Shown here: positions 1 to 12,799 of the stretch, piece after piece
Layout: each line of letters opens with the position of its first letter
How positions within the stretch are numbered: the first letter of the stretch is position 1
Source of the DNA: Stenopsyche tienmushanensis
Lineage: Eukaryota; Arthropoda; Insecta; Trichoptera; Stenopsychidae
Assembly (NCBI GenBank): GCA_008973525.1
Contig: WACJ01000120.1
Location: forward strand, 372,001-436,000
Direction of reading: 5' to 3'
Length of the DNA stretch: 64,000 nt
The notes under the pieces: generated by a model
The model's database searches: none
Seen by the model: the letters and a program-made list of their open reading frames with translations, nothing else
What the model was told of the DNA's origin: nothing
Made by a program: the position numbers and the translations under genes

Positions 1-2580
1 TTATATTTTTTTTTTATTTTTAATGAGTGCCACCTCATCTTTTTTTTAATAAATATCACTTAGGGCGCGGGCTACAAATAAGGAAGTTTCCCTGCCGCAC
101 CCTGTATGAATGCGTGATTTAAACATCCCGAAACGTCAACTTTACTTCCATCAACTAACGCTATTTTTTTAAATCTTGTTATTTCTTGAAAAATGAATTC
201 AATGTGATTGAAAAAGATTGGTCCAATTTAACCACTTGTTACATCTTGGTCTTGCATTATGATATATCCTGATTGATTTCTATACGAAATTTTATGCATA
301 TTTTAATTTAAATTATATTTTTTGTATAAATTTGATTCGGCGATGTAAAAATTATTTTAAACCGTTTCAGACCATTTGTACATTGCAATTTAAACACTAT
401 ATTTTCCTGAAAAATGAACATAGAAATAACATAAAAAATTTCCTCCATACTTGTTATTCCAAATAAGAGATTCTTTTAAAGATTTTTTTCTTAGGGGAAA
501 AAGTCGGGTCTGAAAGGGTTATTTTTATTCTTTTCTTTTCTTCAAACTTAAAAATGTTTATTTTAAATGTGAAATATTATTCGATAAATATGTGCTTACA
601 AAATAATTAAAACTTAGTATTTTTGCATATTTTTAACATATTATTTTTATTATAATAACAAATAATAATTTACCATGATGTATTTACTATAACTCGACTC
701 TAATAATGGGAATGTCAATATGAAATATAATAGATATAGAGCTCAGAATTTTTCCGAGTTTTATATGATGTATCAAATACATATCGTGTTAAACAATGAT
801 TTCTGTGAGTGTCTTCAACTTTTGTATTAATTTTTGAATTTTTATAATGTTCCATCTCTCCAGCTTGTGACGATTCACAGCTGCTGCGTCCCTCGTAACA
901 TCAGCAGATAGAATCCCAAAGACGATTGCTTCTCCATGACATGTTTATTCGCTTCACTTTGAATAGGCTGCGGCTGCGATGTGTAAAAGACCCGAACTCG
1001 AGCTAAATGTGTATCCACTCAAGTATTCTCAAGCTGAGCCTTGACTAGACTCGAAGCTCGAAGCCGAGTCGAAGCTGATTTAAAGTTGCTTCGAAGTCCA
1101 CTCGGGGTTGGGCCAAAGCTCACTAAAAGCTTGACTGTATGACGACCTGCATCACTTTTAAACTCGGCTCATTGCTCTCCTTCTCTCGTAGCAAACATTC
1201 TGGAAGGTAATTAAATTATCCAGTTGTTATGGAAATTAATGTAATTAAGATATGGATATTGCTCCTATCATCATCTGGAATGTTATTGTGTTATGCTTCC
1301 AGAAAGATCGCGGTCGATCGCGAACTGCACCCCTGAACTGCACATTTTTATGGTGATAACATTGATTGCTGGATTGCATACAATTTACAGCTCTCAATTT
1401 ATAGTAGTAGTAGTAAGAGAAACGTGTTTCTTGAACCGTGTCTCAATACATTTTTTAAATTTATTTTTGACCCCTTTAATTAATAGCGATTTAATGACAA
1501 AAAGGAACATGATTTGATGATTATTTTCATGCTATGAATTTGGAAAATCGTTAAATTTGTAATTTTCCATTTTGTTCCGACATTTTTTATATTTGGATTT
1601 ATGAGGCCAACAAAATAATTGATATGCCACGAGCAGTTCACAGCACGAAATTAATTATGAACTGCTCGCATATTGTTTTCCAAAGGAAAACGTTATGATT
1701 ATTTTTTTAATCGGCATTAAAGATCTGACATGCAGTAATTTATTGTACACAATGAGAAAAATAATTAAATTAATAATTAGATCCAGCAATGGCAGCCTCT
1801 ATCGAGAGCGCTTATCAATCACAACATGTATTTAAAGTATCGAAAGTAAAAGTAAGATCACTTCAAAAAAGAACACTCTTGAGCAGCTCTTGGTGTCCGA
1901 TAGGTGTTTTATGAGGTCATAACTGGTTTGCAAACGGAGAAAAAAATAAAGCGGTTTACTGATTTATCTCATTTCCTTATGGATTGGCGTAATATTCGCA
2001 ACAATCGCATTGTTATTAGAGTGTTTATCCTTTCACCGCGGGAAGAATGGGTAAAAGTAAAATAGTGATACTACCTCAATCGATAAAGGTTGAAAAAACG
2101 CGGTTTCCTCTCATGTTGGGACTACAGACCATTAATCCTCGGCCGCATTAGTGCTTCTGTGATCACGAATGTGTGCTTTAATACGTTGATTCTAATTGCC
2201 TTCGCGCTCGATACAAGAGCGACCCTGTCAAAATATTAACAATGGTATCGCTGCATATAAGCACAATTTGAACCCAACTTCAAAAATACATCATCTCCAT
2301 ACAGGATGACGTCGTTATTCAATATATTCATTAATCGAGATCAAGGAGACGACGTAGCGTTAATTAAGTGAAAGAGTGCATCCTACAATGATTCATTGCG
2401 TCCATATTTAGCTCGACGGCCATCTGACACGCCAATTAATCAGATCTGAATAATGGAGATGGATGCTATTTATCTTGAGCAAACAGCAAAATTACGTACA
2501 ATATGAGGGTCGTTCAAATATAAATAGAATCAAAAATAACAAATTCAATTAGTTTATGAGAAGAAATCATTATTTTCTCT
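1..2580. other. Intergenic, no gene recognised
   Basis: AT-rich DNA with only short, unrecognised open frames. A somewhat GC-richer patch at about 850-1160 carries several scattered CTCGAAGC/TCGAAGC words without clear periodicity. A hairpin at 1622-1673 is listed separately. No tRNA, rRNA or transposase motif was seen. Confidence 0.6.
1622..1673. repeat. Short perfect-stem inverted repeat (hairpin)
   Basis: An 11 bp perfect stem (CGAGCAGTTCA at 1630-1640 against its complement at 1658-1668) encloses a 17 nt loop. It is extended by ATATG/CATAT (1622-1626, 1669-1673) across a 3 nt bulge. The stem is GC-richer than its surroundings. It could be a cruciform, a MITE remnant or a small hairpin RNA; nothing in the sequence decides. 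Confidence 0.55.
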
Positions 2581-2589
2581 TATCAAATG

Positions 2590-2995
2590 TGTATAAGATC
2601 ATTTATAAAACGCACTTGATGTTTAAATATAAATAAATTAAGTTGTGTATAAGATATTAACTCAATATTATTTTTATTTAAAAGCATATTTTATGGCATA
2701 AAATTTAAAATATAATATCGTTCAAATGTCCGTCGCGGCTTTGCTTGGTAGCAAGTATTCGGGAGGTCCAACTTTCGATGACTTTGTCGTATAAATCTGA
2801 GTGAATGGCGTTCGTTATGTTGGCTTTGAAGGCATAAATTATTTGCATTAAATACGCATAGACTTACGATTTAAGATAACCATAACAGAATAAATATAAA
2901 GGCATTAAATCGCTCGTGTAGAATGTACGTCATGGCATGTGCTGTAGTGCCATCATGTTTAGACCACATATCGTCGATGTTCATTTCATCTAGTT
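2590..2995 (-). pseudogene. Tc1/mariner-superfamily transposase relic, copy A (C-terminal half)
   Basis: Reading the minus strand, 2993-2900 gives LDEMNIDDMWSKHDG followed by ILHERFN. This matches the catalytic-domain signature of a widespread insect transposase (family form: LDDMDVDDMWFQQDG...ILHERFEG). Further along the minus strand, 2810-2720 reads close to the conserved C-terminus (VIESWTSRI...RDGHLNDIIF). Frames change and stops interrupt, so it cannot make protein. The segment from 2640 to 2995 parallels copy B at 12,380-12,790, including the non-coding stretch beyond the C-terminus, so both descend from the same element. Confidence 0.7.
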
Positions 2996-3079
2996 TAAGC
3001 TATAACAAGTTGCTTATCTGGTTTAGGCAGGCAGCTAAAGATGATTTTTTTTAGCAAAATAGATCTATATTATAAATAG

Positions 3080-3150
3080 TGCGCCTATTTTATTACATAT
3101 TACACAAACATCCTGCATCCTTTGCATCCAGCTGCATCCTTCAGCTAACA
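3080..3150 (-). repeat. R1 family copy (fragment)
   Basis: Minus-strand copy of the R1 core (family word TGTGTAATATATAATAAAAT, here at 3083-3110 as its complement), continuing into a degenerate form of the next R1 segment, with a short extra stretch between. Confidence 0.6.
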
Positions 3151-3684
3151 TTTTTTTAATCAGATAAGCACACTTGTTTACCTCTGTACTTATTCCTTAA
3201 AAAGCAGAATAAACCTGGATCGACACTATTGATTGGAAATATTAATGCTTTGAATATTTCATTGCAACATCATTTTTTGGATGTATTGCTATTAATTGAG
3301 TGATGTTCTATTAAACAAATAAAGATCATGATGACGATGAAAACCAAAGCACTAAAAATAAAGACCGTGTAAAAATAATGATCTTAGTCATGCATCCAAT
3401 GCAAATATTTTTCTCTCATTGATACCATGTATTTAATTAACACGTTATGAATAATCTAAGCATTCCTTTTGAATGGTTCATGGCCATGTTTAAATAGTGT
3501 TTGATTGAAAAAAAAGTCTGCCAATATTTTAGAACAGCGAGTGATCATAAGAATGTGAAGACCAGCTCGGGCCATGATTTTAAATTGCCATATAATTTAT
3601 TGATAAAGAAAAATACAATGCGCGAGACAATCGCGTGATATAAGTGGGCGCATTGCTTTTTTTCCACATGTTAACGTACAAATC

Positions 3685-3810
3685 GAAGCTGTGTTTGTGT
3701 AATATATAATAAAATAGGCAAGAGTATTTATGATGTATACTATGGATACAAACGATTTTCTTTCTTTCTCTGATCAACTGCGGGCAGAAAGTTTTTTTAT
3801 TTTTGTGACG
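3685..3810 (+). repeat. R1 family copy with internal deletion
   Basis: Starts with the R1 core (GAAGCTGTGTTTGTGTAATA at 3685) and then jumps directly to the distal part of the family (TTTATGATGTATAC, an ACGATT word, then TGTGACG near 3806). About 60-70 bp of the fuller copies, including the GCGCATGCGC block, are missing. Confidence 0.7.
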
Positions 3811-5283
3811 CCAATACCACGTCTGTAAAATTTTCCACACATCCACAAAAGTTCCCCAATCAACATTCAACGCAAGTCCCAAATGAATCTGCTAATATCG
3901 TGCAATATACACAATATGCTCTATTGATCCATTTGCTTGAAATTTCTATACTTTATATTTTCTATTTCAAAAAGGATTATTCAAACGATCCAAGAACATA
4001 GTAAACAGAGCCGCCACACACAAAGAATGTTGATTTAATTTTAATGTCCTTAAAATGGGGTCATACGAATTAGTTCTTTGTCAATCTGATTATGGATATT
4101 TTGTCAATGTAATGTGCTCTTACATTTTAGATATTGAGCAAACAAAAAACGTTAGTTTTTCGCTAAATGGAGCCATGACATGTATTGTATAGAGTGACTA
4201 TGATAAGTCAAAAAATATTTTGATTGACATTAAAAGTTCCTCATTGTGTCGTCATAATGCGTTTTTCCGCGGGAAAGTTGTTTCCTTTATGTATATTATT
4301 AATAAATTTTTAATGTATTAACTCTTCGAGTACCGAAAATCGGAGTAAAAGACGAATGTCTTGCGTCTCATCATACACTCATATATCGGTGGCAAGGTCC
4401 TAATAATAAGTCCATAGCATAATAATTTTTAAATATTAAAAAATATGTTTTTTTTTTTTGGTGAAGAAACATATGACTCACCGATGAGTCGCTGGCGCTT
4501 AAGTACGAATGTGGGATAAAGTACGAATATTGAACTTTATATATTTATTAATATTTCACATCTTAGTAAATTTATATCTACACAGTAACCCAAAATTATT
4601 GAAACACTCCGATCCAAAATAAGTTCTTCACAAACTGTCTGTTCCAAAACGAATAAAACAACTCGTGGGAATAGCCTGATCAACAACTGCGATAAATCTT
4701 AATTATAACATTGCTCTTTGCTTGCTTGAATCTCACTATTATTTATAAAAGTTATATTGCAAATTAACCATCACAGTTGAAATACATTTCCATGCGAATT
4801 CACATAAGTTTGCTAAATATTATTAGAGCATTCTTCTACGTGCAAAATTTTCAACAATTTTATATACAAGTTAATAAAAAACCATTTTTCTCCTTAAATT
4901 AAAACATGCTATGAAACATCTTAAACCAAAATAAATTCATCATCAATAATGATGACTTATTGACTCTTAGCTTGGAAAACTTTAAACGTAACGAGGTCTA
5001 ATTATCCAATTCCATTGAAGATAAATCTGTGGCTTTATATATATTCTATCCATCGTCATGAAATTTTCTAATGATACCTTCAAAGTACAAAAATCAAGCT
5101 TCAAAGGGCTATTTAATCATGGCTCATTTAACAAAATTCTTACGGTTGGATCTGTTATGTTATATATGTATGTTATTTAAACCATTTATTTTTCCCATAT
5201 AAGCAACAATACATATTAAATTTTGTACTAAAATGCTTTTAAATCGTACATCTTAACAAAAAATGTAAATTATTCAATGAATA
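3811..5283. other. Intergenic, no gene recognised
   Basis: AT-rich, no long open frame. A sequence starting TTAACTCTTCGAGTACCG at 4319 resembles the ends of the TTAA-associated MITEs elsewhere in the window, but no matching opposite end was established. Confidence 0.5.
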
Positions 5284-5457
5284 AAGCTGTGTTTGTGTAA
5301 TATATAATAACATTTGCGCACTATTGGTCCTGTGGTAGCTTTGTACTACGTATAGACATACATACCTGTGATATATGTAATAGAGACGGAGAAAGAACGA
5401 ATGATTCTCCCTTTATTTCTGAAAAACTGCAGGTTGGATATTCATATTGTGTGACGT
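5284..5457 (+). repeat. R1 family copy, fairly complete
   Basis: Contains in order the core (AAGCTGTGTTTGTGTAATAT), the CTATTGGTCCTGTGGTAGCT block, the TACGTATAGACATACA block, GAGACGGAGAAAG, ATGATTCTCCCT and the distal TGTGACG. The GCGCATGCGC block present in other copies is absent. Confidence 0.75.
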
Positions 5458-6543
5458 AGTAATCATATTCTCCACTACCCCTATAGATGTTTCTCTTCAA
5501 TAAATAAAAATAATATCGTTAGTATTACAAATGTACTACGTACATATGGAATGAGTTTCATAGAGTGCAGGAGGGTTTTTACTCTGAAAATAGATACAGG
5601 ATGAAATATATCTCATGGGATAAATTATTGACTAATATTTCAATCGTTAAAAGCTTTCCGGCAGCATCTTATTTTTCTCAGGAATCCGTTGAACAAATAT
5701 ATTCGAATATTTCCTGACGACATGGAACGAATCCTTTCCTGTGCAGGCTTTTTGGGATGTCGGTGCTAACAACAATAAACAGCATCCATCAACGACCACC
5801 TTGATGAATGTATACTTAAGACCGGCCATATTACCTGTGAAAGCTCGGCGAGATTTCATTAAATGGCAATTCATTAGCCGCGCCCTGCTGGTTTGGACAG
5901 CTCCTAAGCCGAAGCGAGATTTTATACGGCCAAACAAAACCCCCGTTGGCTGCATTCATATCACAACTAAAAAATAGTAAAAACAGTCTAGAAATATGAT
6001 TTAAAAAAAAAATAATACACACAATAATACTTCCTAAAGTCACATTTCAAATGACTCCAACTGTCACTAAACTTTTTTAACCCGTAGATCCCCAAGCGAT
6101 TTTTTCTGCTTTGGCTAGATCTCTTACTTTCCCACTCTTGATTTTTTTACAAATATACATCATTTGTTAATATATTTTTGAATTTAATAGAGTTACACAC
6201 ACAAATTCTGATATTCGGCTCTTTATATACACGGTTTCCTATAACGATTTCTCTATTACACGGCACTAGACAGGACAGAGTGTGGCCTTGTTTTTCAATT
6301 GGTGATTGTTATTTCAACCACGATTTTTAGATGCCGCGCAAAAGGATAAACATATTCGTTAGCAATAACCTGGATCCCGTGTGGAAATTTATTTAACTTA
6401 CGGGAAGCAAAAATGTTGGTGATGACTTGTCTTAAATGGGATCCCCATTTACATCTTATGCCCCTCCATTTTTTTCAATTACGTGGACACCTTACATGTT
6501 GAAAGTTAATATGGACCACTTTGAGAATGACTGATTAATAGTC
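5458..6543. other. Intergenic; GC-richer patch with overlapping unrecognised ORFs
   Basis: Open frames of 70-102 codons overlap on both strands at 5647-6043, where GC rises. None resembles a known family and both strands are equally open, so I do not call a gene. Confidence 0.4.
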
Positions 6544-6662
6544 TCTTCATCTCCGTCGCCCCGACAACACTGTATGTGTGTTTATGTGTAGCATAAATCA
6601 ACAATTTGGACTGTTGCTTACCAATTTTAATATATATTACACAGCTTCATCTTTTAGCCAAC
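6544..6662 (-). repeat. R1 family copy
   Basis: Minus-strand copy: complements of GAGACGGAG (about 6545), the ATGCTACACATA block and the core (TTTTAATATATATTACACAG at about 6626-6645), ending in CTTCATCTTTTAGC, the far edge of the conserved core. Homology to the copy at 45,080 continues past this edge. Confidence 0.7.
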
Positions 6663-9600
6663 AATTTATTTTGGCAAATAGAAAGAAAGTAAGGAACAAA
6701 CTAACTTTTCCTAGGAGCTAATAAGTTTCACTTTTACGACGCGAGACTCGCGCGTTTTATTTTTTAAATGATTAAATCTCGCGGATGTCCTTCAAGTCAT
6801 CTTTTTGTTATAAGTAACGTCTCTTTGACGTCTCTTTGCTAAAATGTATTGCTTGCACAATGGGTTTTTTATTGTGGCTCGACAACAATGACGCCATTGT
6901 CGTCTCGCATTTAAAAAAGTAACTCATTCATAGCATTCATCTATTATTATTTGGCGATTTTGTGATTCATAACAACAATTTATTGTGACAAGCGTTGATT
7001 TATAATCTTATTATGACTCTATTGAGAATGAATCAATATAGAAATTTTTTGCTCGTGAAATATTGACTGAAACTGAATCGGCGTGCTTTTTATGTCTGAA
7101 GCAATTAAACTACCCTTCAGCAAAAAGCAATATAAATAAATTATACGGTATTGCGAACAATGTCGGAAGCTATCGAGCATGATAAATTAATAAAATGCAA
7201 ACAGCTTGCTATTATAATGGCCGACGACACAACGTATGTACCATAGCCTGAACAACCGATCGCGCCCGAGCAATGGTTCCTTATCGGCGACACAGACGTA
7301 GTTTTTTTATTTATTGGTGATTTTTATAAAGTCTGTAAAGTATTTTTAAAAAAAATCGAACTTTAAGCGAATAATCCTTTATAATGTGAGCCATTAGCGA
7401 ATAACCCAGTTTTTTGAAACCACTAGCATCGACAGCAGATTCATTGTATTTTAACTACGAAATTGTGGATGGAAAAACGCATTTTATTCGATGGTTCAAG
7501 CCAAATTTGATTGTTTGATATATTTAGTGTTTTAAATTTTATTATGAATCAATCAAATTTTCATTGTGTTTTCAAAGAGCGTTTCATTTTGAGAGTCTCA
7601 TTTCATTTCATATACGAGGATAGTCCCAGAAGTTCCTTATCTTAGGTAAGGCACTTCAAGGAAAATGCTGAGAAAAAACATCTTTATAGGGGGTAGATAA
7701 TGTAATAAAAGCATCAGGATACAGTTAGTATTTGTCTATGTCCTATGGACATATTGCATTGCATCCGATCGTGAGGTGCTTATTCGTCGTGTCAGCGGTC
7801 CGAGAAGCGGACCGATTGCACACACAGACCTTGTGGCCACTCTTTCCTCTTTTAGGGCTTTTTGCGACATTGAAGGCAACAAATGCGTACCCTGGGCCTT
7901 TTATGATCTGTACAATCACGCAAGCCAAACTACTTTCGTATATGTTGTGAAAACGTTGGTTATATCACTTAGTGAGTTTCCTTAAAATATATACCGTCTT
8001 ACAGCATTTTGATGTATTTACTATAAAACAAAAAAAAATTTAAAGAGCTTAAGCTCTCGCTTAGAAATATTTATATCGGAATACTATAATTATATTGTAA
8101 TAAATGGCAATGATATTTCTCGCCTGGCGGAATGAGATTGAAAGTAAGCAGCTCTCTAACTATTTCAGCAGAAGAAGTTTGTTTACAGTTGGGGGAGAGA
8201 ACAAAGTAAATCCTTATTCTGTTAAAACTGTTGCGAAATGTCATTATAGATTCAGCTCGAGATACATCGGTAATGGATCGGTGAAAATTGCCTTGAATTA
8301 ATTCAGTATTAGTTTAAAAGGGAACCGATTTAAAGACCGCTGGATTTTTCCAAGGATGAAAAACAATTATTTGCCTGTCAAAAGTATTCCTTCTTTTTAT
8401 ATAAACTTGATTTATTGATATCCATTGGTTCTACGACTCACAAAGGAATGGTTTCACAGAAAAAAAATCACCGTTCCACAAATTTTGGCCATCGGAATTA
8501 TTGATATTTCAGATCAATCGTATCGATCCAGATTTATCCAGATTTCCTGGATCTGACAATATAAATACTGAGACGATTAATTTTATATACATGCATTGAT
8601 ACCGAAGAAATATTTGGTTTGATGAAGTTTTTAAATATCTAAACATGTTACTAAATAAGAGATATTGCGTGATTTGGATTTTAATTGGTGACCATATACC
8701 TTCATTGGACGCACTGTTAAGAGCCATTAACGCACCTTCACACTATTTTTGATCATTTCACAACCATCCATTGCTATATTCATCCCGAATTGTGTTTAAT
8801 TTCTGACAGTTTAAATATTTTTTGCTCTTTCTTTGGGCTCATTCTAAACTAGTAAAATGCTTTGAGATAAATCAGTGCATGAATGTGAACAATGTGGGTT
8901 TTTCAGTTAATTAGCTCCAACGACTCGTTAATTCCAGCCGGTAGTCGATCCAAACCGGTTGATTTTAATGCTGGGAAATAACTCGATTAATTCGTGATAA
9001 ATAAAACGGGTCACAGCACAAACTTAGCTGTTGTAATGAAGGTTCTATTCGTGATTTATTGTCGAATTTAAATAATCCGTCGTTATTGGGGAGGCGTAGA
9101 CCACACGAGGCTCGCGGAAATATGAGCCCAACTTAAGGGTACAGAATTAATTATCCGCTGAGTCTCTTTTTGTTCTCAAATCACCCTACTCAATTTCATC
9201 CGCCGGATTATGATATTTCATACTATGAACTCCTTCTTTGTCTCTCGAGAAGTGAGCGTGATGAATTTCACATAAATTATTTTTCCATTTTTATTCGACC
9301 TTTGCGAAAGGGTGGATCATGTTGAGCTCGTTACGTACAGCCCTATAATCGGCTTTTCAGATACTTTTCAAGGAACGACATGTAATCAAATCAGAGATGT
9401 TTTTGCATATTTCACATGCGAAACAAAGCGAATAAGGCAAATAGAGCAAAAGCAAAAAATTCAAATGTATACGGAGAAAATTCTCACTGTTTTTGTATTG
9501 AATTGTATATATCGAGCACTCTTAAAGCCGTCAGAGCTTCCGAGCTGCCTCATATGTACACCGAAATGGCTTGTTTGTCCTTATGTTTGGGATCTATTTA

Positions 9601-12379
9601 CTTAGAAGGACTACATATGCGCGATTCAGGACAGCCGGCAGAAGAAAGATCTTTCCGCGGCCAAGGCTATCGGTCGACTCTTTCTTCTACTTTACTATGC
9701 ATCCACATAATCAGGAAAAATTGTGCTATCTGCCAACTTGCTCCATTTACTTATCTTTTTATGTTTATAATGCCAATTCTTATTTTAAAAAAATAAACTT
9801 ATATTGAGCAAATCACATAAATGTGCGCACGACAAAACATACTTAAAAAAAATAAAATCATAATTAGAAAAGTTCTTTTATGATAATACAATGGGAAATC
9901 TTTTTTTTTGACTACAAAGAAATATATATTAGTTGATGTAATAACATACTATTTGACCTGCTTTATTGAAATTTTGCAATTGCCTTCAAAGATATACGTT
10001 TCGTACTTTTTCGCAATCAAGTCGTCAATAGTTGGATCTAATTTTTCTCAGCAATAACGTAATAAATGCATTTTTAAATATTTCCCAATGCTATAATAGT
10101 CAAATACGTGTAAATATAATGGAATGGTGTATCAATTATCTCAAGAGATACATTTTAAAAAAAGCTTGTTTTAGAGTCGAAATTATTTAATTGCCGGAAT
10201 CTTTCAGCTTTTTTTTTTGGCTGAAAATCCACTGAATATTTTAGCCCTAACTTAATATATCCCCTTTCCCTTGAACAACCCTCCACCGGTTAAACTTACA
10301 ACTGTCTCAAATAGGACGCCTCTTTTATAATCGATAAATGTTCCTCGTCTTTGTTGAAGTTTGCTAAAAAAGTGAATAAAATTTCTAGTTGAATTAAAAC
10401 GACATATTCTACTGGATCATCCAAATGAACCGCTTAAATATTAGCATTACATAATGTTTACATATAATCCTTTCGCAAATAATATAAGTCATTTATATTT
10501 ATAAGAATTTTGGAAATTTCTTTGGAGATTATATTTTTAAAAATCTAAAATTTGAAAATATGCAAAAAAAAAAAAGGAAACTGATTTTTTTCAAAATTCT
10601 AGGTTACAATACCACTTTAAATGGGATCTACGAATGAGTCACAAAATCTTTATTTTTCCCATTTACTTGTTGCGCACGAATCATTTAAGGTGGTTCTGAT
10701 TGAATCAATGGTCTCAGTATTTATATTTTTAAATGCAGGATACAGGCTAAATTTGAATAGAGGCATTCGACATGTCCGATCTTCCAATTCTTTGATAAGG
10801 TCAAAAATGTTTCCACGATATAAATTCAAAGTTTTTTATAATGAGAATCCAAATACTAACCTACTTTCCTATAAATTTGATCTAATAAATTTTAATGCAT
10901 CACAAATGGCGGCAATTTGGTCGACTCTCCCATTTGTAATAATATATTGCTATGGTGTTTTATATTTCGGTAATCGTGAATACTTATTTTTTATTGGATT
11001 TACAACTGCTGAGATTTAATCTCGGGTTACAAATTAAGCATAAAGTTAATTTAGGCAAAGCATTTAAAACAGACGAAGCACTTTATATTAAGCCCTAAAG
11101 ATATAATGGGGATTCTCTTGACTGGCATACAATTGTCGCGGTCTCGCCCTACAATTGGCCCAGAAATAAACCTTAAATGCTTCCCATCCACCGTAAATTC
11201 TATTCCCACTTTCTGAATTATTAAGCACTCCCATAAAAGGACCCACCATTTTGCGATATTAAAACATATTTATAAATTTGCGCGAATAACAGACCAACAT
11301 TTCAAGAACAAAAAAATGCTCGCCCCTTTTAATGAGTTGCTCTCCCAAAAGCTCCATTCAGCATCGCAGATTTCCTATTTACGTCAAAATCTTCAGACCC
11401 TATTACGCCCTGGGGAAAGCCTTCCGAAGCGTAAACCAAAAAAAATCATCAGCAATATAGAAAAAAGAACTCTAAAACAAAGAAACCATCGACGGCTACA
11501 TTAACCTGGCGGCAGCGTTTGTTCGATCGGTGATTTACGTTCCCACATTCATTCTGCCGCGGACACGTGGCCATAAATCATGGTCCTGTGTACACTCAGA
11601 GGATAAAGGTTAATTCGTCCTTGACGTAGTCACATTCCAGGATTTATGACGATGTGTTCCCGAATATCCTTTTTATATTCGACGCAGCGAGCCTCAGTCA
11701 ATTGGTGCAGTACGCGTATTGCGTACGATATCGGATAACCTTTTACGAGTCCATAGCTCCAAATTTATATTCATATATATGCAATAAAACTCATACTCAA
11801 CGACTACCCTATCCATCCTTATGGATTCTATGATTGCCACAAATATTATAAAAGCGCTTTAATTATACTGACCAATGTATTTGGAAAGCTTCAAACTTTT
11901 CAATCATAATCATATAACAGAAATAATTTGTATAGTATCTATTTTTTCAACATATTCATTAATATGTGCTGCGGCATCATATTGGCGCTCCGCATGCAGG
12001 CTTCAGCTTCAATCGCACAGCGAGGAGCTGCCGACGACGTGGATGCTCATGAATCTGACGGACTAAATTGCAAAGCATCCTGTTCAAAGCATCGTCAAGT
12101 ACCCTTTAAATCTTTCATATTAAATAGTTTCAAATTTAAATCAATGTCAATCAATCTTCTTATCGTTTTGATATCAAGTCTACTTATCTAACCATAAAAT
12201 TTTCTTCACGTATTTAATTCAATTGAACTTACCGCTAGTGATAATCCTTTTTTTAATATTGCCAAGTATTAAATTTTTAGCTTATTCAAATAACCTGCAG
12301 AAATTTATTATTATTCCCTGGCAAATTCACATAAACCGTTATATATAGAGTCGATATATTTAATAAGGACGCTCGATTT
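6663..12379. other. Long intergenic stretch, no gene recognised
   Basis: About 5.7 kb without a supported gene. The largest open frames (about 126 codons at 9416-9796 and 132 codons at 10,621-11,019, plus strand) have no recognisable domain, signal peptide or splice context, and sit in very AT-rich DNA where chance frames are common. Homopolymer A/T tracts are frequent. Confidence 0.5.
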
Positions 12380-12790
12380 TTATATGCAAATAAAACTAGT
12401 TGTGTGTGAGATATCCGCTCACATTTTATTTATTTGAAAGAATATTTTATAGGATTAAATACCGGATATAACGTCGTTCAAATGTCCGCCGCGGCATTGC
12501 TTGGTGGCGCGTATTCGGGAGGTCCAACTTTCGATGACTCAGTCGCATTAATCAGGCTGAATTTGATGGATGGCGTTCGATATGTGGACTTTGAGGGTAT
12601 CAATTGTTTGCAGTTTATTCGCATAGATCTGTGATTTAGAATGGCCTCAAAGGAAGAAGTCTAAACGCATTAAATCGCATCGTTGATAAGCATGCCTTCA
12701 AATCGCTCGTGCAGAATGTCCATCGTGACATGCGCTATGTGACGAGATGCATTTGATTGGTATCCCAAATCATCCAAAAATGTGATAGAT
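12380..12790 (-). pseudogene. Tc1/mariner-superfamily transposase relic, copy B (C-terminal part)
   Basis: Minus-strand reading from about 12,750 gives VTMDILHERFEG. After a gap it gives IYANKLQTIDTLKVHI (12,628-12,575) and then VIESWTSRIRATKQCRGGHL (about 12,545-12,485). This is the end of a common insect transposase (family form ...TIDALKxNI...VxENWTSRM...GGHLNDIIF). The PPRSCDLTPLDFFLWGYVK segment expected between them is deleted. Colinear with copy A at 2590-2995. Confidence 0.75.
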
Positions 12791-12799
12791 ATTGCTACA

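Noticed and set aside
9416..11019. Open frames of 126 and 132 codons on the plus strand
   Set aside because: No motif, no signal peptide, low-complexity AT-driven composition and no regulatory context; chance frames of this size are expected in 64 kb.
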